Assembly (NCBI GenBank): GCA_030849065.1
Contig: JASAON010001628.1
Span: 59,396-123,395, forward strand
Source: Jaenimonas drosophilae
Taxonomy: Eukaryota > Euglenozoa > Kinetoplastea > Trypanosomatida > Trypanosomatidae
Direction of reading: 5' to 3'
Length of the DNA stretch: 64,000 bases
A model generated the notes under the pieces. It worked only from the letters and a program-made list of their open reading frames with translations, had not been told where the DNA came from and ran no database searches. Within the stretch, counting starts at the first letter, position 1; the number at the start of each line of letters is the position of its first letter. Both the position numbers and the translations under genes were made by a program. Positions 18,601-24,835 of the stretch are shown piece after piece.

Positions 18601-20737
18601 CAAGAAGGAGCGTGCCTACCTCGACCAGGAGCCCGAAGGCATCCCGCTTGACCGCCTCCCACTGGACCGCGATCACTCCTTCCACTCGATGGAGCTCGAG
18701 CGCCGCCAGCTGCTCCGCGAATCGCAGTGTGCCGCCGCCGTGAAGGAGCTCGAATCCTCCCTCAACCGTCGTGCCCATGAGCTCGCCAAGGAGGTACGTG
18801 GCTGGCAGGATAAGGACTTTCACACCGCCAACGAGCACATTGGGGAGGAGTGGCTGCGCATCTGCGAGCTCTTCCCCGATGGCCGTCTTCAGTCGTTGGA
18901 GCCCGAGTCACCCGCCGTCAGCGATGTGGGCAGCGCGCCCGGCGACGTGGGCTACCTCGCCCCATTCCTGGCCGCCCTGAGCCGCTATCCGGTGCTGCTG
19001 CAGCGTCTCATCGCCACCAAGGAGCACCCCATCAACGGGCCCTACACCTTCATCTTCTTTGATCCCTGCAGCAACCCCGTCTTTGTGGACATTGACGATC
19101 GTGTGCCCTGCACCAGTGACTTCATGCCACGCTTCATTCAATCCCCCAACCGTCTGTGGTACCCCTTGTTGCTCGAGAAGGCCTATGCCAAGTTTGTTGG
19201 TGGTTATGAGCAGATGGACATATGCACCCCGCACGAGACACTGCGAGACTTGACGGGACGTCCAGTGACGCACCTCCCCTTCGACCGCAAGCTGGCCGAG
19301 GCGGCCAACATTGGCGACTACACGAGCACCGCCTTCTGGCGCGATGTCTCTGACGGCCTCTCCCACGGCGACGTGATGCTGTGCATGTCCAAGAACGAAC
19401 CTAGTGAGATGGATGGCCTTCACCCACAGTGCAGTTACGCACTCTTGTCGGTGATTGAGACGGTGCCGGGCTCCAACAACCCATCAGACATTGTCATTAA
19501 GATTCACAACGCCTATCGCGGCTACAAGCCCGTGTACCGCGGGCCACTTGCCCGGGATGATCAGAACTGGACCGATGAGCTCCGTCGCGTGTGCAAGTTT
19601 GAGTACGATCGTGAGGACTGGATCTTCTTGCCACTCCCCACCTTCCTACGCAGCTTCTCCAGCATGCAGCGCTGCCACATCAACTGTGGTGATCGCGTCA
19701 CTGCCATGGGAAGCTGGGATCGCCAGACGAGTGGAGGCAATCCCAAGTACACCACCTTCCGCAACAATCCCATCTACCTCCTCGAGAACAAGGGCTCTCG
19801 TGCGGCCACCGTCCTGGCCGAGCTCCGCCACAAGGAGCCCTCCTTTGCCGACCCTGATGGCGTCAATCACTACCCACAGACGGGTTTGGTGCTGATGCAG
19901 CCCATCGTCCCCACGATGCCACCCACCTCGCTCCTCACGAACAGCACGCACAAGTTCCTGCAAAAGGGCATGATGCTCGACTCCCGAGAGGTGTGCTCCG
20001 TCATGCAGCTCCCGGCCAACTCGACGTGCTACGTCGTGCCCTACACCATGAAGAAGGGCCAGACGGGTGCCTTCCAGCTCTCCGTCTACCCTGGCATGGC
20101 CAAGGTCTCCCTGACCCCGCTCAACGCCGGCCTCTCCAAGGAACCCGTCTCCACACGCATCACCCTCAACCCCGGCGAGGAGGGCCGTCGCGTAGACTTC
20201 CACCTCAGTGCCGGCGGTGATGTGCATATTTTGCTTCATCAGGAGAAGATAACCGAGGCCCGCTCCGTCAGCCGCGGCGACATTGTGGCGGAGGATGAGG
20301 TGTCCATGGCGGTGTACAGCGACGATGGCATCAAACTCGCCACCTCTGGCGAAACGACCAACGCCCGCGAGCACTCGTTGGTCTTCAAGGCCAGTGAGTC
20401 AGGCCGCTACTCCTTGTGGCTGTGTGCACCGAGCCCATCGGTGTCAGGGGACTGCCCCCTTGTTGTTAGCATCTACACCACCAAGCGTATGACGGCAAAG
20501 TTCATTCCACTGCCACTCCGCGCACGGACGCCCCAACGCTTCCCTGCTATCCCACCAAAGACCGCACCACACGGGAACCCATCGGGCTCTCGTCAGCGCG
20601 GCCGCCTGGGCAACAACAACGCGGCAACGGCGGTCGAGAACCCGCAACATGCGGGGACGCTTCCAGTGATTGCGCGTCGCCCGTCGATGAGCACAACCTC
20701 CTCCTCTGTAGTCCGGCCCATGTCCTCTGGCCAGTAG
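6674..20737 (+). CDS. Complete giant GM6-type calpain-like protein, 4687 aa, two calpain modules
   Basis: Order of parts: an N-terminal calpain-like core (about residues 31-330), a domain III-like beta-sandwich (about 370-590), about 49 GM6-type repeats (614-4040), a second calpain-like core (about 4045-4330), a second domain III-like part (to about 4620) and a basic Ser/Pro/Arg tail. The N-terminal core keeps Cys (C63) and Asn (N250) but has Gln at the His position (Q222). The C-terminal core has Val (V4092) for Cys and Cys (C4253) for His, keeping Asn (N4279). Neither triad is intact, so proteolysis is unlikely. Family knowledge (T. brucei ClpGM6, GM6 antigen) points to a flagellum-associated cytoskeletal scaffold. 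Predicted mass is above 500 kDa. Residues 690-985 contain eroded repeats and charged linkers. Its C-terminal third matches the preceding gene, indicating whole-gene tandem duplication. Confidence 0.9.
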   Translation: MVNAEARDGVKIFRDTVFMAKNKHITSDKWVSIRDLYPDGAHQPLLPQTFSRDQFGQGNHYECFMLSALSTLIRFPDVIRHCFVTKKVRQDGRYTFQFFRGKEWVKVEIDDSIAMENGETLYVRSPTQHWWPLLLEKAYAKFYTGYDHLEGCTLEETFHDLTGNPVLNVPMEVKLAKTAGFFMDNVQAWLTLGEYLRNGDYVASTLTKDIYLESMGIQSEQQYAILDVFPLDTSVARTPTLDDLVVHLYNPFEDDEYAYSGPLSREDEAWSPELRAKHPEVDDRHAIFMPYPDFIRIVNSIQLCFMTIVANDATYFVDEWKGITAGGNPTYVTWRNNPLYLMKNNSGMDLKLVVVLKQEDQRRFTEQDESTKYVQCGVVLSRATYPNPKPTFLVTGNNHKSIYKSLFLNSREVANTITIPPCSTCYLVPSTMNTGTEAKYTLALYRLRQQDYSRFSISKLMIPSINFDHPAKQSVKIHRGGHERVDFVVDEPTDVHILMHQTKPYISPYGGDAMTEDYVGMYLYNDEDKKIGGVHAATNYRETSVIHHLPQGGRYALSLTCPRTKEDEVVPLILSIAATPSANARFVETPAGAATFTDDADNRVDAFDDNQYPFLDPVPEGVPLSKLPLEEDASFQQNMSARSAMLEEKDPDLSAVRQLEENMNDRSHELARSLISNERPSYLSGRDLDKLNPLLDANEHYMDVERARYALKEDPQNATLVQLHERLLGEMADAVAAGEDPKVPLARYMSSNSLDTTQDGGESVAVEKEEDAETRAAREAAEAKERAELRPGYLESAYEGRELSTIPLEEDQQFRHVEDDYLAQTVKNTENTNTAEAHRLRGSMDEMATDLAKAMNVNDRTAFLPETVEGKSARELPLSADEEFCELERKRAEILSKDPGMANSEEVKELEEKMRARAAIIAAEEQAHKDDDDVGTADDVDAESSHGRKKKSPNASATKSTESALASKNVSPRLDRVQRSVVSKEEMERIIAQMDQRPMGIAIRFLPLEQDPIFNDLCEAYVDVPTTGRPTADEIKARRDVLIQRMNDRAGELATTVHDTERATLEQRPEGIPLKALPLDEDEKFVGLEREARDIRGKPKLVPADTIHLETIQSDLNERARELAHRVRKEYVDAEPEGIPIEQLRLGNEPDFLTTEAERRMLINEGGDNAEAVGEINRKLNVMAREVAKARMQGDRGYLDRNPEGLPLRVVPLDEDAKFGAMERERARLIAGRHSGAPGNKQKIKDIEQQLNERAHELALEQKERDLDGVGQSPRGIPIASLHPHDDPQFAALLAEVRQLKKDTEANRDEINRLKASMNQRCTDMANDMVVGDRAYLAPRPLGVPIALLPIDKDAEFREMEARRAALKAEDARYHAAAILELEDRLNQRATELAKERMAQELSGLDQCPERVPLDIVKPYNDKIFLSSVDELRELDSTNINDERVRPIKLKMNERCHGLAWSMIEDSRDFLIKDPKGVPIEELPIDNDTAFRELEAQRVVLQHTRGSANKIRGIEDQLNVRVLELADDRLRRDLEGVHPQPEGVSLETIMPHSDPDFAALVEKRRAVERSMGHEESAEERAEKRAELTSIVEALNERARELARGILARDRSYLDRNPEGVPISILPIDADERFKKLETERTTLKVKDARRNASRIKELEALLNERAHQLALEQKKADLEGLNPEPLGVSLELLRPHSDAQFGQLVNEIRRLRAEDPRDEEAITTCINAMDERAKAMMMKVMARNFLDQEPDGIPLCQLPLDRDEEFRKTEIQRAVMRLTDSRRNASKICELEDKMNQRAHQLAMLQRDVDIECVDEAPCGVPKGLLNLHRDGECGGKLIPELRILKKNPEANVEKIRELEKELDARAHVLARNIVDGDRETYLDPCPLGIPLSDLPLDSDVKFKRMEVSRATLRAQSAKTNTAAIKALEIELNDRAHDLARTVMDDDLKPFDAEYEGVAVKSMKPHQDKVFAENAAQRRRLLREGGPDSEAMVEDCTTTMRSRLIELAKERKNGEFYFLDRDPEGVPLEDIPMSTDETFNELRARREHLKEEDAFAHRDAIVGLEKQMNDRVRQLAKGVLASDFTGVDTHPLGIHIDLLRPRLDPEIVRLIPELRRARRTNYLKNRVPTIEGQMDDRLHVLATNALIEGREDYLPARPEGVPLEILALDADQMFHDGEVRRAILRLSDRTANSTAIREIEKELVARSRELAKDQLHEDLRGIDKEPHGIPLEMLHPHSDPTLSVMISEIRVLKKDPIRFANKIKNQQDAMNERAHDIALDLLEQHREFLDPAPLGVPLADLPLLRDEDFHTDEVSRVNAILHGDRAEEIPELEKRLRRRSEELARKQLNDDLAGLVPAPLGVPLTLLEPHKDERFAEFIPVLRRLIKDPSVNAAKLKSLRVKMDERNLELAEDFLMRDREVYLDPEPEGMRWELLPLNSSAEFKEAEGKKLFLQSKNVEAGREPSDGNSEKISSLERKLNTIAHSIAVQQLRRDRCYLDTNPEGVPLDILPLDTDPTFRTLEASRAAAKARHANAQAGELEDQLNARAHELALEQKAEDLRGLEPFPRGMALADLQPHDDPTFAGLVDEIRLLKASTKNKEKSIRAVQKRMDGVASDMADSLLKRDRGYLHLKPEFVPLRRLPLDANDDFHALEVKRATLKLENTNKNASRIVELEAELNELARELARAVKAKDLQGLTPKPRGIPIELLDPHKSDKFSGMVEEKANLSPEAQAEPNNSTMRALNLFVEQLADSTLKGDRGYLDREPEGVAFTLLPLDSDAAFHELEVERAVLRMTDMQKNLGAIHELQDQLNRRAHELARILLGKDRGYLNPAPEGVPLEVLPLDTDTKFHQMEVDRAKLKSRETSTNSARVRELENRLNARAVELAKKQLEEDVAGLDREPQGYPMIYLFPHSDAEFAANIPPLRAAKAKEDMQHVRDLQSILNSRAHEVAKMRIAQDRSFLNRAPEGVPLELLPLDTDGVFRGAEKDLRGWKAATKKNDAAIQDAQKRMIRRANELARAYLKLSREFLDQEPEGVPLADVALDEDATFRSKEKERLQLLVEPSETTREKVVALEQKLNERAHELARERKASNRWFLNAKSFGVPKELLLLDEDADFIDYEKELLQIMKQEEERVMEGHLQETISINGPAMNVLRDKMQERADIVGKEQVTGDRDHYIEAQIGGVDRSDIPLDEDEEYMNLEVSRAIKMAEAYGKRTEEVKGMERQLAARAYALARALVNADRSFLPREICGIPIDELPLDTDEKFGRLERQLRAHKRAGQRDEMQADEDELKRRAHELAKDVIAQDLAPLRDTYRGIPKEDLNLHSDTKFRELSRLRRKNRGRAVTLIEDEMDQRANKIANELIAREREFLDQEPEGMYLADVPLDSDATFCQLEAEYRRRRRDPLALKKNVKVLTELAAEMNQRSHTLARMEFAKTRDFMDPEPEGVQLVDLALDEDPKFKDAEIARYRNSKRRNCDADLNRDMEQKMNDRAHELALAMLAADREFLDPQPEGVPIEVLELNQDHEFRELARERRTSKKSLKKGMGEEQVKLLEEKMNYRAHEIARQFLITERAFMDQEPEGVPLDDLPLNSDAPFRAMENQRLKVQREGGAHSQRKLTSLEADLNSMAHKIARELLKKERGFLDAEPMGVPLEELPLNHDTILNPIERRRRQMRKEMKRYHDEIRSCEDQMADRVNEIANNFIEMERAFMDQEPEGVPLRYLPLLTDKEFHEMELQRRKSMHRPASSRDGIERLERKMNDRAHALAKDLVQKGRSFLDPEPLGVPIADVPLNGDEQFRKLEEQRRSLKQDPRNATAVKVLEERLNDRAYELAQDLLNVERAFMNQSPEGIALEDLPLNDDRKMQEIERKRRAMRKENPEQNAIEISVLEDAMENRAHELATKQLADDRDYLDPEPCGVPLCDIPLDGDHSFHTMELERHNLKKKTHGNGDKIVVLEMKLNERAHQLASQLIKKERAYLDQEPEGIPLDRLPLDRDHSFHSMELERRQLLRESQCAAAVKELESSLNRRAHELAKEVRGWQDKDFHTANEHIGEEWLRICELFPDGRLQSLEPESPAVSDVGSAPGDVGYLAPFLAALSRYPVLLQRLIATKEHPINGPYTFIFFDPCSNPVFVDIDDRVPCTSDFMPRFIQSPNRLWYPLLLEKAYAKFVGGYEQMDICTPHETLRDLTGRPVTHLPFDRKLAEAANIGDYTSTAFWRDVSDGLSHGDVMLCMSKNEPSEMDGLHPQCSYALLSVIETVPGSNNPSDIVIKIHNAYRGYKPVYRGPLARDDQNWTDELRRVCKFEYDREDWIFLPLPTFLRSFSSMQRCHINCGDRVTAMGSWDRQTSGGNPKYTTFRNNPIYLLENKGSRAATVLAELRHKEPSFADPDGVNHYPQTGLVLMQPIVPTMPPTSLLTNSTHKFLQKGMMLDSREVCSVMQLPANSTCYVVPYTMKKGQTGAFQLSVYPGMAKVSLTPLNAGLSKEPVSTRITLNPGEEGRRVDFHLSAGGDVHILLHQEKITEARSVSRGDIVAEDEVSMAVYSDDGIKLATSGETTNAREHSLVFKASESGRYSLWLCAPSPSVSGDCPLVVSIYTTKRMTAKFIPLPLRARTPQRFPAIPPKTAPHGNPSGSRQRGRLGNNNAATAVENPQHAGTLPVIARRPSMSTTSSSVVRPMSSGQ
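8513..18793 (+). repeat. GM6-type tandem repeat array, about 49 units
   Basis: Forty-nine units averaging 70 residues were counted by eye between the two calpain modules. Units 2-4 are eroded and carry charged insertions. Units 8-33 alternate between two subtypes. Units 34-49 are mostly type A, with one B unit (unit 39, near 16604-16792). Units differ considerably in protein sequence, so the array is old and not homogenised. Confidence 0.85.
10265..15559 (+). repeat. Dimeric (A-B) higher-order repeat inside the array
   Basis: Units 8-33 alternate. Type A starts YLDxxPEGVPLxxLPLDxD. Type B starts LxGLxPxPxGIPLxxLxPH and continues SDxxFxxLxxExRxLKK. Strict A-B alternation holds for units 8-25, followed by A-A-B, A-B and A-A-B. 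The dimer is about 136 residues. Confidence 0.75.
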
Positions 20738-22282
20738 GGTGTTGGAGCAGCCACAACTCATTAAACTTCCTAGTGTACACTACAAGAACAAGAACAACAA
20801 CGATTCGACTCCATTTGATCAGTTGAAGTGACAGTGTTGTGGTGTGTTTGGTGGATGATCACGATGATCACATGTATACTACCCCCCGCGCTCACAATGA
20901 CGTACGAAACCGGCCGACTTCTGGTTTGGTTGTCTATATGGCACCAGTCTTGCCATTATCCTTGTGATGTACATGAAGACCAAGAAGCAATGTAGTTTTC
21001 AGTTTTTTTCTCCTTTTTGGTGATCTCCGTTTTTGATGAATATTTGATCGTCATTGTACTTGTGTGTTGTGATGAACACACGAGGAAAACCCCTCCTGTG
21101 CGGAACCTCTCCTACTGTTCGTGTGGCGTACTCGGATGGAGGAGGGCGGCCACACCCGAGGGGGGAGCGTCATGCCTCTTTCTATTAGAGGCCGTCGCAC
21201 CGGACCGCCCAATGGTACACGCGCATGCACATTGTAGATGTGGTTGTGTGTGGTGAACCATGGCTGGGCAATCGCTGCCATGTGCGGCAACATCTTCCAC
21301 TCATGTGTGGAGAAGCGAGGTTGGCTCAGCCCTCTTCTTTTTGTAGGTCTGAGGAACCTGCATGAGATGAGTGGCGAGTCTACCCTCCATGACCAACCCA
21401 CCTTCGTCTTTCTTGCGTTGCGTGTGATGATTCCTAGTCGAGCTGCAGATTGTTTCTATCTTCGTCTATCCTTCATTCAGTGTATTAAATCCAGTATCGT
21501 GTGGTTGTCGCCACCTTTTTTGAGCAATGATTTGATGTGGCGCTTGAGGGAGTGCCAGATTGATGAATCCATGTTTGCGGCATCACATGAGGGAAATACT
21601 GGATTCCACGCACACGTGGAGGTTTTTGTATCGATTTACAATTCAGCGCAGATCCCGACATCATCACCCGAGGGAACAACGTGAGATTCGTTGCAAGGTT
21701 TTGGGGGGTTACGTCATGCGGGGAACATGAACACCACAATGGAGGAGATGAGCTCCTGCCAGAGGTGGTGTCCTCCCCAGAGAAGAGAACAAAGAACACA
21801 ACACAGCAACACCAACCCAGTCGCATCGATTTTGAAGGTGCGAAGATCAACGCCGTGTGTCTCCCCAATTTGAGACTTGTCTATCCCTTAGATTAGAGAA
21901 CGAACGGCGCGGTGGCAAACGTGCTGGCAGATCAGGCCTTCCCAAAAAGCCGAACGGGAAGTCATGTTTCTGCCAGCTGACGTACGTGTGTATTGAGTGC
22001 ATGCGTCGTTTTTTTGTGTAGTCGCCGTGTGTTGAGTGGGCGTGCGTGTTTCTTTCTTCTTGGTTCTCACTAATCTTGAACAAGAAATGTATGCTACGAC
22101 ACTGCTCGGCTGGTGGATGAGGAGAGGTCAAGCGAGGAGAGGCTGAGCAGCAACTCAGTGTGGATATTACGTTTTTCCTGCTTACTCCAATGCCGCCCGC
22201 CCCCCCCCCCTACCGATGTACACTACAAAACAGTTGTGGAGAGGGAAACAACAAAGAACGTGAAGTGGGCATGTAGACGTGA

Positions 22283-22307
22283 AGCCTCGATGTGGATCGT
22301 CGAGGCT
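22283..22307 (+). other. inverted repeat, possible RNA hairpin
   Basis: AGCCTCGA pairs perfectly with TCGAGGCT across a 9-nt loop. It sits about 450 nt upstream of the RSP3 ATG, most likely upstream of the splice acceptor and therefore in the 3' UTR or spacer of the preceding transcript. Confidence 0.45.
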
Positions 22308-22595
22308 CCTCCCCCTGGCTCCTCATCATCCTTCCCGCAGTACTTATGTTGTTGTGTGGGGCAACTTCCACCTTGGATACGATTGGAAGCTCGCATAATG
22401 TTCTTCCGCCTTTCCCTCAGGTCCTCCTTTCCACCAACCTGGAGTCGATGTGCTAAAGCTACCCCTCAATCTTCTTCCAAAAGCAAGGTACTCATCAACC
22501 CCCGCCTCATCCGGATGAGAGCGTAGCGGGCTTCTTCTTAACGTATGTGCTCGTTGGCACCATGTGTGTGCTATTCTGATGCATATTCATCACGT

Positions 22596-22632
22596 TCACC
22601 TTCTTCACTTCTTTCTGTTTTTTTGTTGGCAG
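22596..22632 (+). promoter_or_regulatory. predicted trans-splice acceptor for RSP3
   Basis: The pyrimidine tract at 22596-22629 is followed by AG at 22631-22632, giving a 5' UTR of about 125 nt. A second possible acceptor AG lies at 22715-22716. Confidence 0.5.
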
Positions 22633-22757
22633 CTTTGTGTGTTGTACCTTGGTTGTCCGGTGTTAGAAACACAACAACCGCTAGCTTGTGTGCCTGGTAC
22701 CATATTTCCTTCATAGTTCCCCTACACCCACACACCTTCTACATACGTTAACGAGAG

Positions 22758-23999
22758 ATGCAGCAGCGTGCGGAAAACGCCCCGACGGCGACGGCGGCCT
22801 ACACCGTCCAACACCCACCGCAGAACTTCCAATCCCCACAGTTCCGCGATCCCGCCTCATCTCAACGTAAGTATGGCAACGTGATGTACGATCGTCGCGT
22901 CTATCGCGGCAACACCTATGCCTCCCCAGTCATGTCTAGCGGTGCACGCGCCGACCTGCAGCTCCGAGAGATGGAAGAGGCCCAACGCCGACGCCAAGCC
23001 GCACAGCGTGCCTCCTCCATCAAGCGCCGAAAGCAGTTAGAAGCCGCCCGCCGCAAGCTTGCCACCCCTGACCCTGTTGCAGGACGCCAGCACATTGAGC
23101 TCCAAACGGAGGAGTACCTTGAGGAGCTGGTGGATGCTGTGGAGGTGCAGGCCCAGGAGACCCAAACGGACCCTCTGCTTGACCGCCCTCCCACGCCAAA
23201 GTACGTTCCTCAAAAGGCTGGCCGCGATGGCGAGACGCAGATTCACGAGGGCGACCTATTCCACTTTGATGATGCAGTGGAGCCCATCCTGGAGGTGATG
23301 GTCGGAAAGACCGTGGAGCAGGCGATGCTGGAGGTGATGCAGGAGGAGGAGCTGGAGCTCCTTCGTCAGCAGCAGCTGGAGTTCGAGCAGCGCCGTAAGG
23401 AGGAGCTGCTCGAGGCCCAGCGTCTGGAGAGCGCAGAAAAGCGCAAGTTCGAGGAGAAGGAGCGCAGAAAGAAGCAGGAGCTCGAGCGTATTCAGCGGGA
23501 GAAGGAGACCCGCGAGAAGCTTCAGGCCCGCCAGTTTGCCAAGTGCTACATGGCCAACCTCGAAAACCGCATCTTCTCTCGTCTTCAGGATGAGGGCTGG
23601 TTCACGGACCGCGTCCTCAACGAGGTCGAGTTGGAGTTCATGCCGTGGCTCATGGAGGAGGTGGATAAGGAGCTGGAGAAGAAGAAGAAGGCGCGTGCGT
23701 TGGTTGATGAGCTCATTCGCCAGGTTGTGTACATGAACTCCACCCTTTTAGAACAGAGCAAGCAGCAGCTGCCCATGCCTCCCCCACCCCCACCCGCGGC
23801 GACGGAGCAGCCAGCCCTGGACTGCCCTCCCGCCCCTTCCGCAGCGGAGCCCGCTGAACAACCCACGGAAACCGCGGCCCCTGTGGAGGTTCAGGACCCG
23901 GTCGAGGAAGATGGCCCGGCCTACGATGATGAGCCAGCCGACCTTCCCATGGATGAATCCCCGGAGGACCTCGAGCCCCCGCCAGAGGACGACTACTAA
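22758..23999 (+). CDS. RSP3: Radial spoke protein 3 (axonemal A-kinase anchoring protein)
   Basis: This 413-aa protein is the structural core of the axonemal radial spoke, which links the central pair to the doublet microtubules. The family signatures occur in order. GNVMYDRRVYRGNTYA lies at residues 40-55, then IELQTEEYLEEL, then QTDPLLDRPPTPKYVP, then an acidic LFHFDDAVEPILEVMVGKT segment. The last part and the following EQAMLEVM correspond to the amphipathic helix that binds protein kinase A regulatory subunits in Chlamydomonas RSP3. A long Glu/Arg coiled coil (residues about 190-260) and a conserved helical region follow. The last 90 residues are Pro/Glu/Asp-rich low complexity, as is common in RSP3. 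The ATG at 22758 is the first in frame after the predicted splice acceptor. Length and motif order fit the family well. Confidence 0.95.
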   Translation: MQQRAENAPTATAAYTVQHPPQNFQSPQFRDPASSQRKYGNVMYDRRVYRGNTYASPVMSSGARADLQLREMEEAQRRRQAAQRASSIKRRKQLEAARRKLATPDPVAGRQHIELQTEEYLEELVDAVEVQAQETQTDPLLDRPPTPKYVPQKAGRDGETQIHEGDLFHFDDAVEPILEVMVGKTVEQAMLEVMQEEELELLRQQQLEFEQRRKEELLEAQRLESAEKRKFEEKERRKKQELERIQREKETREKLQARQFAKCYMANLENRIFSRLQDEGWFTDRVLNEVELEFMPWLMEEVDKELEKKKKARALVDELIRQVVYMNSTLLEQSKQQLPMPPPPPPAATEQPALDCPPAPSAAEPAEQPTETAAPVEVQDPVEEDGPAYDDEPADLPMDESPEDLEPPPEDDY

Positions 24000-24170
24000 A
24001 CGCACAGCGCCACCTGCTGCTGTGTAGCGTGAAGACTCCTCTCCGCCTTCCTTCCCCAACTCACGCACAAGATACACGCGCGCACACACACTCGTACTTA
24101 CATGCTATTCCAACATGAGGACGGAGAGAAGCTGGAAGCACTGCATCAACCGTGTGGTAGTCCCCCTTCT

Positions 24171-24187
24171 GTGTGTGTGTGTGTGTG
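24171..24187 (+). repeat. GT dinucleotide repeat
   Basis: Eight uninterrupted GT units plus a G lie in the presumed RSP3 3' UTR or spacer. Confidence 0.9.
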
Positions 24188-24307
24188 CAGCAACAATGAA
24201 GTGAGGTGAAGTGAGTTTGGATGACTTGTTAGGCATAAGAATTCTTTGTTTTTTGTATTGTTTGGTGATTTATGTAGAGATGATCTGCGGAGCCCCCCAC
24301 ACTCCAA

Positions 24308-24329
24308 TCTCCAGCCTTGAGGCTGGAGA
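24308..24329 (+). other. 9-bp perfect inverted repeat, probable RNA hairpin
   Basis: TCTCCAGCC and GGCTGGAGA are perfect complements separated by the tetraloop TTGA. The position, about 310 nt after the RSP3 stop codon, would place it in the RSP3 3' UTR if polyadenylation is downstream. It may be a protein-binding or mRNA stability element; function is inference. Confidence 0.55.
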
Positions 24330-24680
24330 GCATATGTACATCAATTGCGCTGGAAGGGATGAAGGAGAGACTGAGGGAGAACAACACATTGTTTCTTTGT
24401 AAGGTATGTGGAGGTAGGGAGGGAGAGCATGTGTCTTCGAGCATCTCTGGCGGACCTCCTCCCACTCCCTCGACTGGTTGTTGTTTTCGTTAGAAAGGCA
24501 AGTGCGACTGCATCTCAGTGCCTCTTATTTATGTACCTGTCCGCGGCGGATGACGATGAAGTTGATGATGAAAACATAAACTGACGAGGCACCTCATGGC
24601 TCTCTCGTTCAGAGAGGAGTGGAGGGAGCTGATTCTTCTTGATGTGCTTCTCATACTCTCTTCTTGTGGATACCTCACTG

Positions 24681-24717
24681 CCCTTCTTTCTTCACTTTCT
24701 TGTTTGTACGTAACCAG
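24681..24717 (+). promoter_or_regulatory. predicted trans-splice acceptor for the 600-aa protein gene
   Basis: The pyrimidine tract at 24681-24707 precedes AG at 24716-24717, leaving a 5' UTR of about 119 nt. Confidence 0.5.
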
Positions 24718-24835
24718 TACGTAGCCCCACCCTCTGCAATTGCTACTGGGAGGGCACTACAGACCTTCTTGCGGCATTGATCACAGCCACTTTTAGGCAG
24801 GATTGGTGGGTTTGTGTGTCGGCTAGGTACGAGAG

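Larger units (their letters stand above)
20738..22757. other. intergenic region upstream of RSP3
   Basis: The 2.0 kb has no credible coding region. It holds a direct repeat GATGATCA around 20853-20870, a perfect 8-bp inverted repeat (22283-22290 with 22300-22307), a C11 run at 22200-22210 and, near the end, pyrimidine tracts preceding RSP3. Confidence 0.55.
24000..24835. other. intergenic region after RSP3
   Basis: Contains a GT microsatellite (24171-24187), a strong hairpin (24308-24329) and, at its end, the splice signal of the next gene. No coding potential was seen. Confidence 0.55.

Noticed and set aside
21238..21684. 148-codon plus-strand frame in the spacer before RSP3
   Set aside because: Starts with a non-ATG codon, has no domain and lies in low-bias sequence unlike the neighbouring genes.
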